From the IMG/VR virus record IMGVR_UViG_3300042344_000972, positions 1-33,383 of that record: 33,383 bases of DNA; one strand, given 5' to 3'. Numbering within the stretch: the stretch's first letter is position 1; each line of letters starts with the position of its first letter. Below, piece by piece: positions 4,760 to 12,396 of the stretch. This DNA is from a virus. The position numbers were made by a program, and so were the translations under genes. The notes beneath the pieces are model-generated. The model was not told where the DNA came from. It searched no databases and saw nothing but the letters and a program-made list of their open reading frames with translations.

Positions 4760-5878
4760 ATGCCCGCTAAAATTGCATCGAAAGTCAGTACCGTATCGCC
4801 CCAAGCCGTACCGAACGGCTCCGTGTTGCCCCAGTGGAACGCATTGCCCTCCCCGGTTGCGGTCGCGGTGGATATTGGCAACAGCAGCACGATTGGCGCG
4901 GTTGGTGATCGCCATGTTTTGATTCCGTCGGCTCTGCTCGCGGCCACCCATCGCACTGAAATTCCCACCGATGATGGCTCGGTGTTGTTGCACATCGAAG
5001 GGGATGCCCCGCAATCCTGGCTAATCGGCAACATGGCCATCGCGGCCGCGCCGACTAGTCATGAAAAAGTAGTGAGCCGCACCGACGGCAAAATCCACTA
5101 CGCGCTGCCGTTGGTGTTGAGCCAACTGGCGTTGCTGTTTCCCGATACCACCGAGATCGCCCCGGCCGTTTTGGTCGTGGCTCTGCCCGACGCTCAGGTC
5201 TTGGGCATCAAGCTCCGGGAAAAGTTGCAAGGGTCGCACACCGTCACTGCCAACGGTCGCAAGATTCAGATCGTGATCGACCGCGTTGAGGTGATCGAGG
5301 AAGGGCGCGGCGCACTGTTACACGCGGTGAACCAGGGAGCCATCGCGGCTCAAGTCGTCACTCACAGCACGGCGCTGGTTCTCGACTTGGGCGGTGGCAC
5401 GACTTTGATCAGTGCGGCCGCGCGGGGTAAGTTCCTGCCTGAATCGCGGTTCGTCGTTCAGGCTGGGGTTTACGCCCTCTGGCGTGAAATCGCCCAAGAC
5501 AGCGACCCTGAAATGATCAGGAGCCGCACTCTGGAATACGGCGACCCGGCGGCCGTCGCTCGCTCATTCGAGCGCGGTATCGACCCCCTTGGCCGCGTTG
5601 AATATCTCAAGACCGGCATTGACTTGATGGGTAGCTACCGACGGGCTTTTGGCCCCTGGCTGCAATCCACGGTCGCGACGGCGCTGAATCAGGCCAAGCA
5701 ATGGCGTGACAGTGCAGAAGTAATCTTGGTTGGTGGCGGCGGTGCGATGCTGCCTGGACTAATCAGTGCTTTGCGTCAATCCGAGGTCGGCAGCAAGATC
5801 GTTTTGTGCCCCCAACCCCGCGTGGCCAATGCTTTGGGCATGTCCGCTTACGGTCAAACCTTGATCGGAGGTCGCTAA
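4760..5878 (+). CDS. ParM/Alp-like actin-family ATPase
   Basis: 372 residues. Three actin-fold motifs are visible: phosphate-1 AVDIGNSSTIGAVGD at about residues 36-50, phosphate-2 LVLDLGGGTTLISAA at about 204-218, and the adenosine motif VILVGGGGAMLPGL at about 321-334. This is the order and spacing of ParM, Alp7A or archaeal Ta0583-like filaments, which polymerise with ATP and push or stabilise low-copy plasmids. The coupled small gene downstream and the repeat cluster upstream support a partition role rather than a chaperone or MreB role. The start has no clear ribosome site, and a short N-terminal Ser/Val-rich tail precedes the fold. Confidence 0.8.
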   Translation: MPAKIASKVSTVSPQAVPNGSVLPQWNALPSPVAVAVDIGNSSTIGAVGDRHVLIPSALLAATHRTEIPTDDGSVLLHIEGDAPQSWLIGNMAIAAAPTSHEKVVSRTDGKIHYALPLVLSQLALLFPDTTEIAPAVLVVALPDAQVLGIKLREKLQGSHTVTANGRKIQIVIDRVEVIEEGRGALLHAVNQGAIAAQVVTHSTALVLDLGGGTTLISAAARGKFLPESRFVVQAGVYALWREIAQDSDPEMIRSRTLEYGDPAAVARSFERGIDPLGRVEYLKTGIDLMGSYRRAFGPWLQSTVATALNQAKQWRDSAEVILVGGGGAMLPGLISALRQSEVGSKIVLCPQPRVANALGMSAYGQTLIGGR

Positions 5879-6168
5879 TGAACCGCCCTGACTTGGGAAA
5901 TCCTGAAGTGTTTTGGCGGGAGAAATCCCGCCATCGGGCGGAAATCCCTGCTGATCTCGTACCTGCTCTGGCTGCCCTGGCCCGGGCCAACGGAATCGAC
6001 ACCCAAGGGGCACAGTGGGAAACCAAAACGGTCGAAACGATTCTGAGGCTGATCATCTTTGGGGGTCTCACTCCTCAAGCCATCGCAGCCCAAGCGACTA
6101 ACTCGACTCCATCCCGCCCTCCTAGCCCACCGCCCGCCGCTCCGATTGCCGTCCTGTCGTTGAGTTAA
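5878..6168 (+). CDS. Small protein coupled to the ParM-like gene, candidate ParR
   Basis: 96 residues starting MNRPDLGNPEVFWREKSRHR. Its ATG overlaps the ParM-like stop (TAATG), so the two are translated together. A predicted helical segment with IPADLVPALAALARANGI and TKTVETILRLIIFGG could form a small DNA-binding fold, followed by a disordered Pro/Ser tail (TPSRPPSPPPAAPIA). Position argues for the adaptor that binds the upstream repeats and caps filaments. No clear ribbon-helix-helix motif can be asserted by eye. Confidence 0.55.
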   Translation: MNRPDLGNPEVFWREKSRHRAEIPADLVPALAALARANGIDTQGAQWETKTVETILRLIIFGGLTPQAIAAQATNSTPSRPPSPPPAAPIAVLSLS

Positions 6169-6172
6169 GGCC

Positions 6173-6364
6173 ATGTTTCGTGCCCTCCTGAATCGGGGCC
6201 GCCCCTTCAACCCCGGCTCCGATTCGCACCTCATCACTATCGATATCCCGGCCGTTGCCGTCCCAGACAAGCCCCGCCCGATCACACGCTTCATCAATCG
6301 AGCTTGGGAAGTCCTGAAGGCGACCGCCGATGAAATTTTCCGCTTGCCCCTCCTGGAGACTTGA
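6173..6364 (+). CDS. Small hypothetical protein of the partition operon
   Basis: 63 residues starting MFRALLNRGRPFNPGSD. A Pro-rich centre (VAVPDKPRPITRF) leads to a helix (INRAWEVLKATADEIFRLPLLET). It begins 4 nt after the previous stop, with AAGG just before the ATG. I recognise no family. The compact spacing on both sides makes it a probable operon member. Confidence 0.55.
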   Translation: MFRALLNRGRPFNPGSDSHLITIDIPAVAVPDKPRPITRFINRAWEVLKATADEIFRLPLLET

Positions 6365-6365
6365 T

Positions 6366-6710
6366 ATGGGAACCGTCACCGTCGAAGGCTACGAATTTAT
6401 TCCATCAAAGAAAGACCCGACCTATTACACCGCCATCGCTCCGCACAATCCCAAAATCAGAATCTCCCTTTGGGACTGCGGTACTTGGCTTTGGCGAGTT
6501 GATGTGCGAGTGAAAGGCCGGTGGGTGGAAGTTGACACCGATGAAGGGTTGCCAAGTCTAGGTCGAGCGGCCTGCGCGGCAATCGAGCGAGTGGACGGAA
6601 TCCACGATTACCTAAAGCGACGAACCGCAAGTGCCATCGAATCTGCCAAATGGTGGCAACAGCAACACGAGCAACTTGAAGCTATCCGCAACGCAATCAA
6701 AAATCCCTAA
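6366..6710 (+). CDS. Hypothetical protein
   Basis: 114 residues from the ATG at 6366 (MGTVTVEGYEFIPSKKDPTYYTA), preceded by CTGGAG. The first 60 residues are beta-rich with several Trp (ISLWDCGTWLWRVDVRVKGRWVEVDTDEG) and the rest is a long helix (YLKRRTASAIESAKWWQQQHEQLEAIRNAI). Upstream extension to 6330 would overlap the previous gene. Function unknown. Confidence 0.65.
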   Translation: MGTVTVEGYEFIPSKKDPTYYTAIAPHNPKIRISLWDCGTWLWRVDVRVKGRWVEVDTDEGLPSLGRAACAAIERVDGIHDYLKRRTASAIESAKWWQQQHEQLEAIRNAIKNP

Positions 6711-6737
6711 CCCCCCCCAATCGAGTTGAGACCCGCT

Positions 6738-7076
6738 ATGAACTACGCCACCCACAAAACCCAATCCCCCACGCTGCCAATCCTGCCTTTTGAGGAGGCT
6801 CCGATCCTTCACCAGACCACCACGATCACCTATGCGCCCTCACCCCGTCCCGTTCCTGCGGTTCGAGGTGCAAAGATTTCCCCGCTCGAACGGGCGATGG
6901 CCTTCGCTGCCTTCACTGCATTGGCCGGGTTGATTTTCATCCCCGTGGGTGTGACCTTGGGGCGAGCGCAATCAGATGATCTGGTTAAGACCTCCCAGCA
7001 AGAGAAGGCCGCGGCCAATCAGGCGCTTCAAAAGCAGTCAGCCCAGATCGAAGCCTTCTGCAAAAGCGTTCGGTAA
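6738..7076 (+). CDS. Small single-span membrane protein
   Basis: 112 residues from the ATG at 6738, which follows the leader ATCGAGTTGAGACCCGCT. The N-terminal half is Pro-rich and probably cytoplasmic. A hydrophobic stretch (AMAFAAFTALAGLIFIPVGVT) at about residues 53-73 is a likely membrane span. The remaining helix (DLVKTSQQEKAAANQALQKQ) could be a coiled coil. It precedes another membrane protein and an FtsK-like ATPase, so it may help anchor a DNA-translocating machine. Confidence 0.65.
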   Translation: MNYATHKTQSPTLPILPFEEAPILHQTTTITYAPSPRPVPAVRGAKISPLERAMAFAAFTALAGLIFIPVGVTLGRAQSDDLVKTSQQEKAAANQALQKQSAQIEAFCKSVR

Positions 7077-7110
7077 GTTTCCGCCCCATCCCAAAAAATC
7101 GAGTTGAGCC

Positions 7111-7488
7111 ATGTACGTCCCAAATCCCACCCAACAATCCCCATCAGTGGTCAACTACAAGACCACGATCCAGTCCCCTGCAACCGAAGCGGCCCCGCGT
7201 ACTCTTGACTTGGTGAGCGAACGCGGTCTACTGGATCGCCTGTTGCCAAAGTCGAAAACCGACCTGATAGCCCGGGCCCTCGGAACCGTTTTGGCTGGCC
7301 TGTTTTTTGGCTCGATCCTGAAGGTATTGCCTTTGGGTGTCGTTCCCTTGTCGATTGCGCTGGTGGCCATCGCCATCGGAGCGGCCACGATCTGGGGTGC
7401 TGCGATCTACTCGCCTCAGTCCCGCCCGATCCTGTCGGCAGCGGTGATGTTGTTCGTGATCGGCTTCATTCTGACGGGAGTGGCGTAA
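7111..7488 (+). CDS. Small multi-span membrane protein
   Basis: 125 residues starting MYVPNPTQQSPSVVNYKTT, with the leader ATCGAGTTGAGCC directly before the ATG. Three hydrophobic segments can be read: ALGTVLAGLFFGSILKVL, VVPLSIALVAIAIGAATIW and ILSAAVMLFVIGFILTGVA. It ends 1 nt before the FtsK-like ATPase and is likely co-translated with it. A membrane partner of that ATPase is the simplest reading; no family is recognised. Confidence 0.65.
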   Translation: MYVPNPTQQSPSVVNYKTTIQSPATEAAPRTLDLVSERGLLDRLLPKSKTDLIARALGTVLAGLFFGSILKVLPLGVVPLSIALVAIAIGAATIWGAAIYSPQSRPILSAAVMLFVIGFILTGVA

Positions 7489-7489
7489 G

Positions 7490-9220
7490 ATGGCCAGTCA
7501 CCTCACCCCCCATGGTCGTTCGCTCGCCATCGGTTCCATTGGGGCCGCGTCACTCGCCCTGGTCACGGCCACTGCCATCCCGAACCCCATCGCCAAAGCT
7601 GTGATTTCAGGGTTTGGATTGGCCGCTTCCGTGGTGGCCAAGGTCAGTGACGACCGCCGCCGATCCTGGTCTCGCGTAGCCCAAACCATCTCGCAAGAGC
7701 AAGCCCGGATCTTCGCAGCGCAAATGGCCCGACCCGGTGCGCTTGGTACTGCCACCAACGCCATCACCCCAGCATTGCCCGTTTCGACTGCCCCCGGACT
7801 GGAAGGCGAGATCGAACGGTTTTTTGCAGAGCGCGGGCTAGGAGTTGGGGCCAAAGAGATGCCACCGGCCCCGGCCTTCCACCGGGTCGGTTTAGTTTTG
7901 GGCCGCAACGCCCAAGGCAAGCCTATCGACCCGGGCGCGATCACCCCTGCCTTGCTCTCAGGGTTGCAGCTCCAACTGGGCTTAGACCGGCCGCCGGCGG
8001 CCACAATCTCTTCGCTCGGGATGGTGCTGGAATTACCCCGCAAGGATCGTGAGATTTACCGTTGGGTGGCGATGGATCTTGCCCGACCCGATTCCTTCGT
8101 CCCCCATCGGTTGTTCGGTGTGGATATGAACGGGGCCCCCGTAACCGCGCCTTTGACTGAAGTCGTTGGCTCGCTATCTGCTGGTGAGTCCGGGTCGGGC
8201 AAGACCTCATGGGATACCGCCGCGATGGCCACGCTCTGCGATTGGTACTCCCCTGACGAGATTGAAATCTGGCCGGCTGATTTCCAGGGCGGCGCGTCGT
8301 TCGAGCTGGAGACCGAGCGCATCCCCCATGTCACGCGGCCGGTGACGAAAGATCCGATGGCGTTGTTGCAGATGCTGGCTGAACTGGATGCATTCTCCGA
8401 AGAGCGCCTGGCCCTGTACGCACAGGTTGGGGTCAAGTCTTGGGCCGAATACCGCGCTAAGTTCCCGGACGAACGCCATCCCTACGTGGTCTGCTGGATT
8501 GAGGAAGGATTCAGCTACCTGCAATCGACCAGCGGGAAGGCGCTCGCCAAAGAGCTATCAGCCCTGGCCTCTCGGATTCGGAAGACCGGGATTGCGCTGC
8601 ACTTGGTGATCCAGTCACCCAACAAAAAGGCCTTGCCCGATGACTTCGCAGCCCTACGCGACAACCTGCCAACACGCCATGTGGGTCGGTTGGAATCTGC
8701 GTTAGGTCGGGCTATCTTGGGCGAGTCGTCTATCCCAACGTTATCGTTGCTGGGCAAGGGCGATTCGTTGCTGCAATGCCCATCAATCGCTGGCGTGGTT
8801 CGGGTTCAGGGGCTGTTGGTCGCGCCCGAAGATCGAGGGACAATCACCGACCGGATCGCCGCGAAATGGGGTGAGCTGAAGCCCGACCCAGTGGCTCAAA
8901 CCCGCAAGGATTTGGACGCGGTGATCAATGCCCAGCCGACCGCGGCCCGTGCTGAATTGCTGCCGACGGATTGGGCCTTGGACAGCGAGATCCGACCGGC
9001 CGAGCGGGCCCGGGTTCTGGAAGTTTGGCGCGGGATGTCCGAGTCAACCCGCCCTTCTCAGGAGCGGCTGGTGACGCTCGTTTGGGATGTATCCAAGGGC
9101 GGTGGCATCACGGGCAAAAACGCAGCCTATCGGACGGCTTGCGTTAAGGCCTGTCAAGTCCTAAAGGAAGCCCACCCAAAAGGATGGCAACTGCCGAACC
9201 ATTGGAGGACTGAAGCGTGA
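7490..9220 (+). CDS. FtsK/TraG-like membrane-associated DNA-translocase ATPase
   Basis: 576 residues. Two hydrophobic stretches at about residues 12-31 and 35-50 suggest membrane attachment. The P-loop AGESGSGKTS is at about 231-240 and a Walker-B-like YVVCWIEEGF at about 332-341. A Lys-free turn LVIQSPNKKALPDDF and the end motif LGKGDSLLQ match the HerA/FtsK-type layout in which ring ATPases pump double-stranded DNA. The C terminus is winged-helix-like (SQERLVTLVWDVSKGGGITGKNAAYRTACVKACQVLKE), as in several conjugation or replication couplers. In this context it could move DNA during segregation or transfer. No relaxase is visible, so conjugation is not shown. Confidence 0.7.
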   Translation: MASHLTPHGRSLAIGSIGAASLALVTATAIPNPIAKAVISGFGLAASVVAKVSDDRRRSWSRVAQTISQEQARIFAAQMARPGALGTATNAITPALPVSTAPGLEGEIERFFAERGLGVGAKEMPPAPAFHRVGLVLGRNAQGKPIDPGAITPALLSGLQLQLGLDRPPAATISSLGMVLELPRKDREIYRWVAMDLARPDSFVPHRLFGVDMNGAPVTAPLTEVVGSLSAGESGSGKTSWDTAAMATLCDWYSPDEIEIWPADFQGGASFELETERIPHVTRPVTKDPMALLQMLAELDAFSEERLALYAQVGVKSWAEYRAKFPDERHPYVVCWIEEGFSYLQSTSGKALAKELSALASRIRKTGIALHLVIQSPNKKALPDDFAALRDNLPTRHVGRLESALGRAILGESSIPTLSLLGKGDSLLQCPSIAGVVRVQGLLVAPEDRGTITDRIAAKWGELKPDPVAQTRKDLDAVINAQPTAARAELLPTDWALDSEIRPAERARVLEVWRGMSESTRPSQERLVTLVWDVSKGGGITGKNAAYRTACVKACQVLKEAHPKGWQLPNHWRTEA

Positions 9221-9552
9221 AAGACCAAGACATCAACTATCACGCTTACATCAAGTCACCTGCGTGGTACGCGAGACGGCGCAAGGCGTTCCGGCTCTGG
9301 AAGGGGCGATGCGCCTTGTTCCCCTGGCTGAAAGCCCGGGATGGCCATCATCTGACCTATGCAAATTTGGGGCATGAGTGGCCGTTGCGCGATGTGTTGC
9401 CGCTATCCCGGTTTGCCCATCGGGTGGTTCACTGCCGACTGTTTTGGGCAAGGGGCAAGCCGCACTCTCATCGCAGGGTGTTTTGGGGGCTGGTCTGGAG
9501 GTGTTGGGCAATGATTGCTTGGGTGGTAGTCCGATTCTTGGAAGCTAAATAG
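9217..9552 (+). CDS. Degenerate HNH-like protein with a C-terminal membrane span
   Basis: 111 residues, GTG start overlapping the ATPase stop by 4 nt. The run YIKSPAWYARRRKAFRLWKGRCALF, then HHLTYANLGHEWPLRDVLPLSRFAHRVVH, follows the HNH endonuclease layout with its His pair and late His. The zinc-binding CxxC pairs of the usual family are missing. The end (VFWGLVWRCWAMIAWVVVRFLEAK) is hydrophobic and could insert in the membrane. It may be a structural derivative that no longer cuts DNA, or a metal-independent variant. Translational coupling ties it to the ATPase. Confidence 0.55.
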   Translation: MKDQDINYHAYIKSPAWYARRRKAFRLWKGRCALFPWLKARDGHHLTYANLGHEWPLRDVLPLSRFAHRVVHCRLFWARGKPHSHRRVFWGLVWRCWAMIAWVVVRFLEAK

Positions 9553-9563
9553 CAGGTACTAAC

Positions 9564-9920
9564 ATGGCTTACAACGTAACGACCTGGAAAACGAAAGAGC
9601 TGAAAAATCTGCGAATCCCAGTTGCCAGCCTGTACAAACAGGCTTACTGGTGTCCAGACAGAGAAGTCCAGGGGGCGACTTCCGTGTTTAGCGTCGGAGA
9701 AGCTTCCATCGAAGGGGTGATTGATGGCGATTACCTGAAGGTTACTGACATTGACATCAGTGGTGAATGCAGCGGGACGGCGCTGAGACTGATTTTTGAA
9801 CCGGCACTGGCCGATAGCCGCGGCCGGTTGGTGGCAACAAGGATTTGGGAGGGTGGCGACTCAATCGACCGATTAACGGTAGTTGATGGAGTGGTCACAA
9901 CGGAGCCGATAGAGATTTAA
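9564..9920 (+). CDS. Hypothetical protein
   Basis: 118 residues starting MAYNVTTWKTKELKNLRIPVA. It is beta-rich, with alternating hydrophobic residues (ASIEGVIDGDYLKVTDIDISGECSGTALRLIFEPAL) and a final strand pair. I recognise no family. It is the last gene before the bidirectional terminator at 9931-9964, 11 nt after the HNH-like gene, so it probably belongs to the partition/ATPase transcript. Confidence 0.6.
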   Translation: MAYNVTTWKTKELKNLRIPVASLYKQAYWCPDREVQGATSVFSVGEASIEGVIDGDYLKVTDIDISGECSGTALRLIFEPALADSRGRLVATRIWEGGDSIDRLTVVDGVVTTEPIEI

Positions 9921-9930
9921 GCCGATGAAT

Positions 9931-9964
9931 AAAAAAACCGGGCCGCGATGGCTCGGTTTTTTTT
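9931..9964. terminator. Bidirectional terminator (CCGGGCC family)
   Basis: Arms AAACCGGGCC (9935-9944) and GGCTCGGTTT (9950-9959) with one G-U pair. An A-run lies before and a T-run after, so it can act in both directions. Confidence 0.85.
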
Positions 9965-10001
9965 GGGCCCGTCATCGTCACCCTGGCTACCCAACCTTGA
10001 C

Positions 10002-10098
10002 CACCAAAAGTGATATGATGGGCACATAAACGACGCGCCCGACTGGTACTGCAAATACCAACCGGGCGCTGACCAGTGACTCCTTCAGGAGAGGAATC
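10002..10098 (+). promoter_or_regulatory. Promoter and structured leader of the KilA-N gene
   Basis: An extended -10 element TGATATGAT (10011-10019) has no good -35 box. The leader forms a long hairpin with GCGCCCG (10035-10041) and CGGGCGC (10063-10069) arms and an inner TGGTA/TACCA pairing (10044-10048 and 10056-10060). A second short hairpin, CTCC-TTCA-GGAG (10079-10090), includes the GGAG of the ribosome site. This looks like translational control of an antirepressor-type gene. Confidence 0.55.
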
Positions 10099-10806
10099 AT
10101 GGCTAACGAAAAGTTTATCACGCACATGCTCGAAGGTGTTGAGATTGGGCAGCGGTTCAAAGATGGGTACTTGAACGCGACATCTTTGAGCAAGGCGTTT
10201 CGAGCAAAAACGGGCAAGCGCCGGGAACCCAACGACTGGATTCGGCTGACCCGGACTCAGGAAATGATGGGGCATCTGTCCCAAACTACGGGAATCCCCG
10301 TAGTTTCTCTCGTGCAAACAATCGAGGGGCGCAACGGTGGCACTTACCTTCATCCCCGACTGTCGATCCGTTTTGCTATCTGGCTTGACGACGATTTCGG
10401 ACTGGCTGTCGAGGATTTCATCGCCACTCATGGGCGTGAATTTGCCGCGTTCGCAGCATCCCGCAACAAAGGCAAGGGAACGCGACGCATCGAAACCGAC
10501 GCAATCCAGCGGGCCGGTTTTGATAAGCCGGGTTACTACGTTTCGGCAACCGAAGCGGCCTATCGCGGGCTGTTTGGAATGGATGCAACCAAGCTCAAGG
10601 TGGCTCGCGGTGTTCCTGATGATGGGAGCTTGCGCGATCACATGACCTATGCCGAACTAAACGCTATCGAGTTTGTCGAGATGCTTGTGCCTCAGATTGT
10701 CGAAAAGTATCGCGGTCAAAGCTTCAGCGGGGCGTACAAAGAAATCCTCGACCGGAGCAAAGCGTTGCGAGCCGTGATGCTGCCATCTGAATCGAGCGAT
10801 TCCTAA
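10099..10806 (+). CDS. KilA-N domain protein (antirepressor-like)
   Basis: 235 residues starting MANEKFITHMLEGVEIGQRF. Residues about 8-110 carry the KilA-N signature: DGYLNATSLSKAF, then DWIRLTRTQEMM, then GGTYLHPRLSIRFAIWLDDDFGLAVEDFI. KilA-N is a DNA-binding domain found in phage antirepressors and in P1 KilA. The C-terminal part (GYYVSATEAAYRGLFGMD, then MTYAELNAIEFVEMLV) resembles the accessory region seen in phage KilA-N proteins. Expression is likely tuned by the structured leader. It forms its own unit, closed by the hairpin at 10817-10837. Confidence 0.85.
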   Translation: MANEKFITHMLEGVEIGQRFKDGYLNATSLSKAFRAKTGKRREPNDWIRLTRTQEMMGHLSQTTGIPVVSLVQTIEGRNGGTYLHPRLSIRFAIWLDDDFGLAVEDFIATHGREFAAFAASRNKGKGTRRIETDAIQRAGFDKPGYYVSATEAAYRGLFGMDATKLKVARGVPDDGSLRDHMTYAELNAIEFVEMLVPQIVEKYRGQSFSGAYKEILDRSKALRAVMLPSESSDS

Positions 10807-10816
10807 CCCCAACCCA

Positions 10817-10837
10817 GCCGGGCCATCACGGCCCGGC
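10817..10837 (+). terminator. CCGGGCC-family hairpin, weak terminator
   Basis: Arms GCCGGGCC (10817-10824) and GGCCCGGC (10830-10837), loop ATCAC. The tail (TTCATTC) is poor in T, so termination may be partial and the gene at 10873 may share the transcript. Confidence 0.6.
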
Positions 10838-10872
10838 TTCATTCAACATTCAACCCCACCCAAAGGAAAAAC

Positions 10873-11904
10873 ATGAGCCGTCATTCAAAAGCCAAAAAGC
10901 GCCGCAACTCTCGGTGGTTCAACGCAACCCCATTTGCCAGCCCCTTTGGAGTCGAGTTTTTGTCAGCACAGGAGTTGATTGAATGCGCTAGTGAAGGCAT
11001 CTTGCCGCGCTCAATTCACCTAAACTTCTTGCGGGTCTCCGATTATTTTGATGCCCAGGTTTTGGATATCCTCAAAAACATCTTTGATAAAAGTCGCATA
11101 GTTCTCGACTCTCCGTGGGCTGGTCATATTGCTGCCCAAATGGGGTGGGTGACACCAGCGAACTCGCTTCTCTGTAAAACTGTTTCGACACCACGAATTG
11201 CGGCAAACGGCTATCGAGCGCTGTATGGAATCGATGATGAAATGAATGGCGCGATTGCTCTAGCTGCATGGCAAAAGCCCGCAAAAGATGCCCTGGCGAG
11301 ATCAAAGGTTGTTGCGATGGTGTGGGAATCTGATGACTTTTTTGGGTTGGATGCCCCACACGGAAACGTTGCGCTGCAACTGGTTGGCGAGCACCAAAGG
11401 AGTCGAGAGCTTTACGAAAAAGTTCAAAAAGCAAGCGATGATTCGATCTTGTTTCTCTACTATGGGGCTGACCTTGAATCTGGCTGCGTTATTTTGCAGC
11501 CATCAGAAGACTACTCATTCCTTTTGAGTGCTAACAATCCTGCTCTTGTGGCAATGAATATTGGACGGCCTATTTACAATCGGCTCAACGAAACTCGCCA
11601 ATGCGTAGAGAAAAAAGGGCGAGTTCTTGAACGCAACGTCCAAGCTCAATTACACGCCCAGTTGGGTGGCAATATCGAAGTTGCAACACCAGCCGGAAGG
11701 ATTGATCTTCTGACGGAGACTCACATCATTGAAATCAAGACGGCTCGAAACTGGAAGTCGGGCATTGGACAGATTGCAACCTATTCGGCCTACTATCCGT
11801 CGCACATCAAAACGCTGGCGGTATTTGGAAGTTGCGACCCTGGCACTAGAGGGGTTATCGAGTCTCAGTGCGAGGCCCTTGGTATTGAGCTTTGGTGGGT
11901 CTGA
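10873..11904 (+). CDS. PD-(D/E)XK nuclease-fold protein
   Basis: 343 residues. The N terminus is strongly basic (MSRHSKAKKRRNSRWFN), like the proteins at 15173 and 15689. The C-terminal part carries a restriction-nuclease-like core: a helix with Glu (LERNVQAQLHAQ, about 251-262), Asp278 in GRIDLLTE, EIK at 287-289 and Gln300 in GQIATYSAYY. That is the order of catalytic residues in PD-(D/E)XK nucleases. Two Trp-rich regions fill the middle. It could be a phage DNA-processing or anti-host nuclease. The ribosome site AAAGGA is well placed. Confidence 0.7.
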   Translation: MSRHSKAKKRRNSRWFNATPFASPFGVEFLSAQELIECASEGILPRSIHLNFLRVSDYFDAQVLDILKNIFDKSRIVLDSPWAGHIAAQMGWVTPANSLLCKTVSTPRIAANGYRALYGIDDEMNGAIALAAWQKPAKDALARSKVVAMVWESDDFFGLDAPHGNVALQLVGEHQRSRELYEKVQKASDDSILFLYYGADLESGCVILQPSEDYSFLLSANNPALVAMNIGRPIYNRLNETRQCVEKKGRVLERNVQAQLHAQLGGNIEVATPAGRIDLLTETHIIEIKTARNWKSGIGQIATYSAYYPSHIKTLAVFGSCDPGTRGVIESQCEALGIELWWV

Positions 11905-11935
11905 TCTCCTAACCCCCATCCCCACACCCCCCAAC

Positions 11936-11966
11936 AAAAAACCGGGCCATCACGGCCCGGTTTTTT
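11936..11966. terminator. Bidirectional terminator between convergent genes
   Basis: Arms ACCGGGCC (11941-11948) and GGCCCGGT (11954-11961), loop ATCAC, with an A-run before and a T-run after. It separates the nuclease-fold gene from the convergent repressor gene. Confidence 0.85.
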
Positions 11967-12246
11967 AATCCGTCAATCGTTGCCATAGCCCAAGCGGCGT
12001 GTACCCTAGCGCGTTGGCTATCGCCTCCAGGGTCGTAAAAGGGACACTCTGGGCCTCACCCTCTTCGATCTTTTTCAGGTTCGAGGCGGAAACCACGCCT
12101 TTGGTCAATTCAGATAGTCGCGTCCGACTAATCGACCAGCCGTTCCGGGTTCGGAGCTGTTGCAATCGTTGGCCGCGTTCGGGTGACCAACGGAACGCGG
12201 CCACCTCAGTCAGGGGAATGTCCACAATCTGTCCAACAATCATCAT
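11965..12246 (-). CDS. XRE-family transcriptional regulator (repressor candidate 1)
   Basis: 93 residues starting MMIVGQIVDIPLTEVAAF. Residues about 26-80 form a lambda-repressor-like helix-turn-helix: RLQQLRTRNGWSISRTRLSELT, then SASNLKKIEEGEAQSVPFTTLEAIANALGY. It is divergent from the early genes at 12397 onwards, with two inverted site-B elements between them. Its own -10 (minus strand TAATAT, 12328-12323) lies next to one of these sites, so autoregulation is likely. It is the best candidate for the site-B binding protein. Confidence 0.8.
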   Translation of the reverse strand: MMIVGQIVDIPLTEVAAFRWSPERGQRLQQLRTRNGWSISRTRLSELTKGVVSASNLKKIEEGEAQSVPFTTLEAIANALGYTPLGLWQRLTD

Positions 12247-12322
12247 CGTCCCTCAGAGTATCCAAAAGGTGCATTTCAGGGGGCCGGAGTCTACCTTCTG
12301 ACGTAGGCTCCCGTCACCAAAA

Positions 12323-12370
12323 ATATTAGCACTTTCAGTAGCTTGACTTTGACACTCAGAGTGTTAATAT
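12323..12370. promoter_or_regulatory. Divergent promoters with inverted site-B operators
   Basis: Rightward: TTGACT (12343-12348), a 16-bp spacer and TAATAT (12365-12370), with the perfect palindrome ACACTCAGAGTGT (12352-12364) filling the spacer. Leftward: TAATAT on minus (12328-12323) flanked by an imperfect copy; ATATTAGCACTTTCAG (12323-12338) matches the complement of the right arm at 13 of 16 positions. This is the layout of a phage immunity-type switch. Confidence 0.75.
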
Positions 12371-12396
12371 GGATGCATCGAGTTCAGAGCCACCCA

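Noticed and set aside
250-11966. Repeated CCGGGCC hairpins as a CRISPR array
   Set aside because: They are kilobases apart, in both orientations, and lie at gene ends as terminators.
12343-12396. Upstream start for the 12397 gene
   Set aside because: The extra codons are the -35, operator and -10 elements of its promoter.
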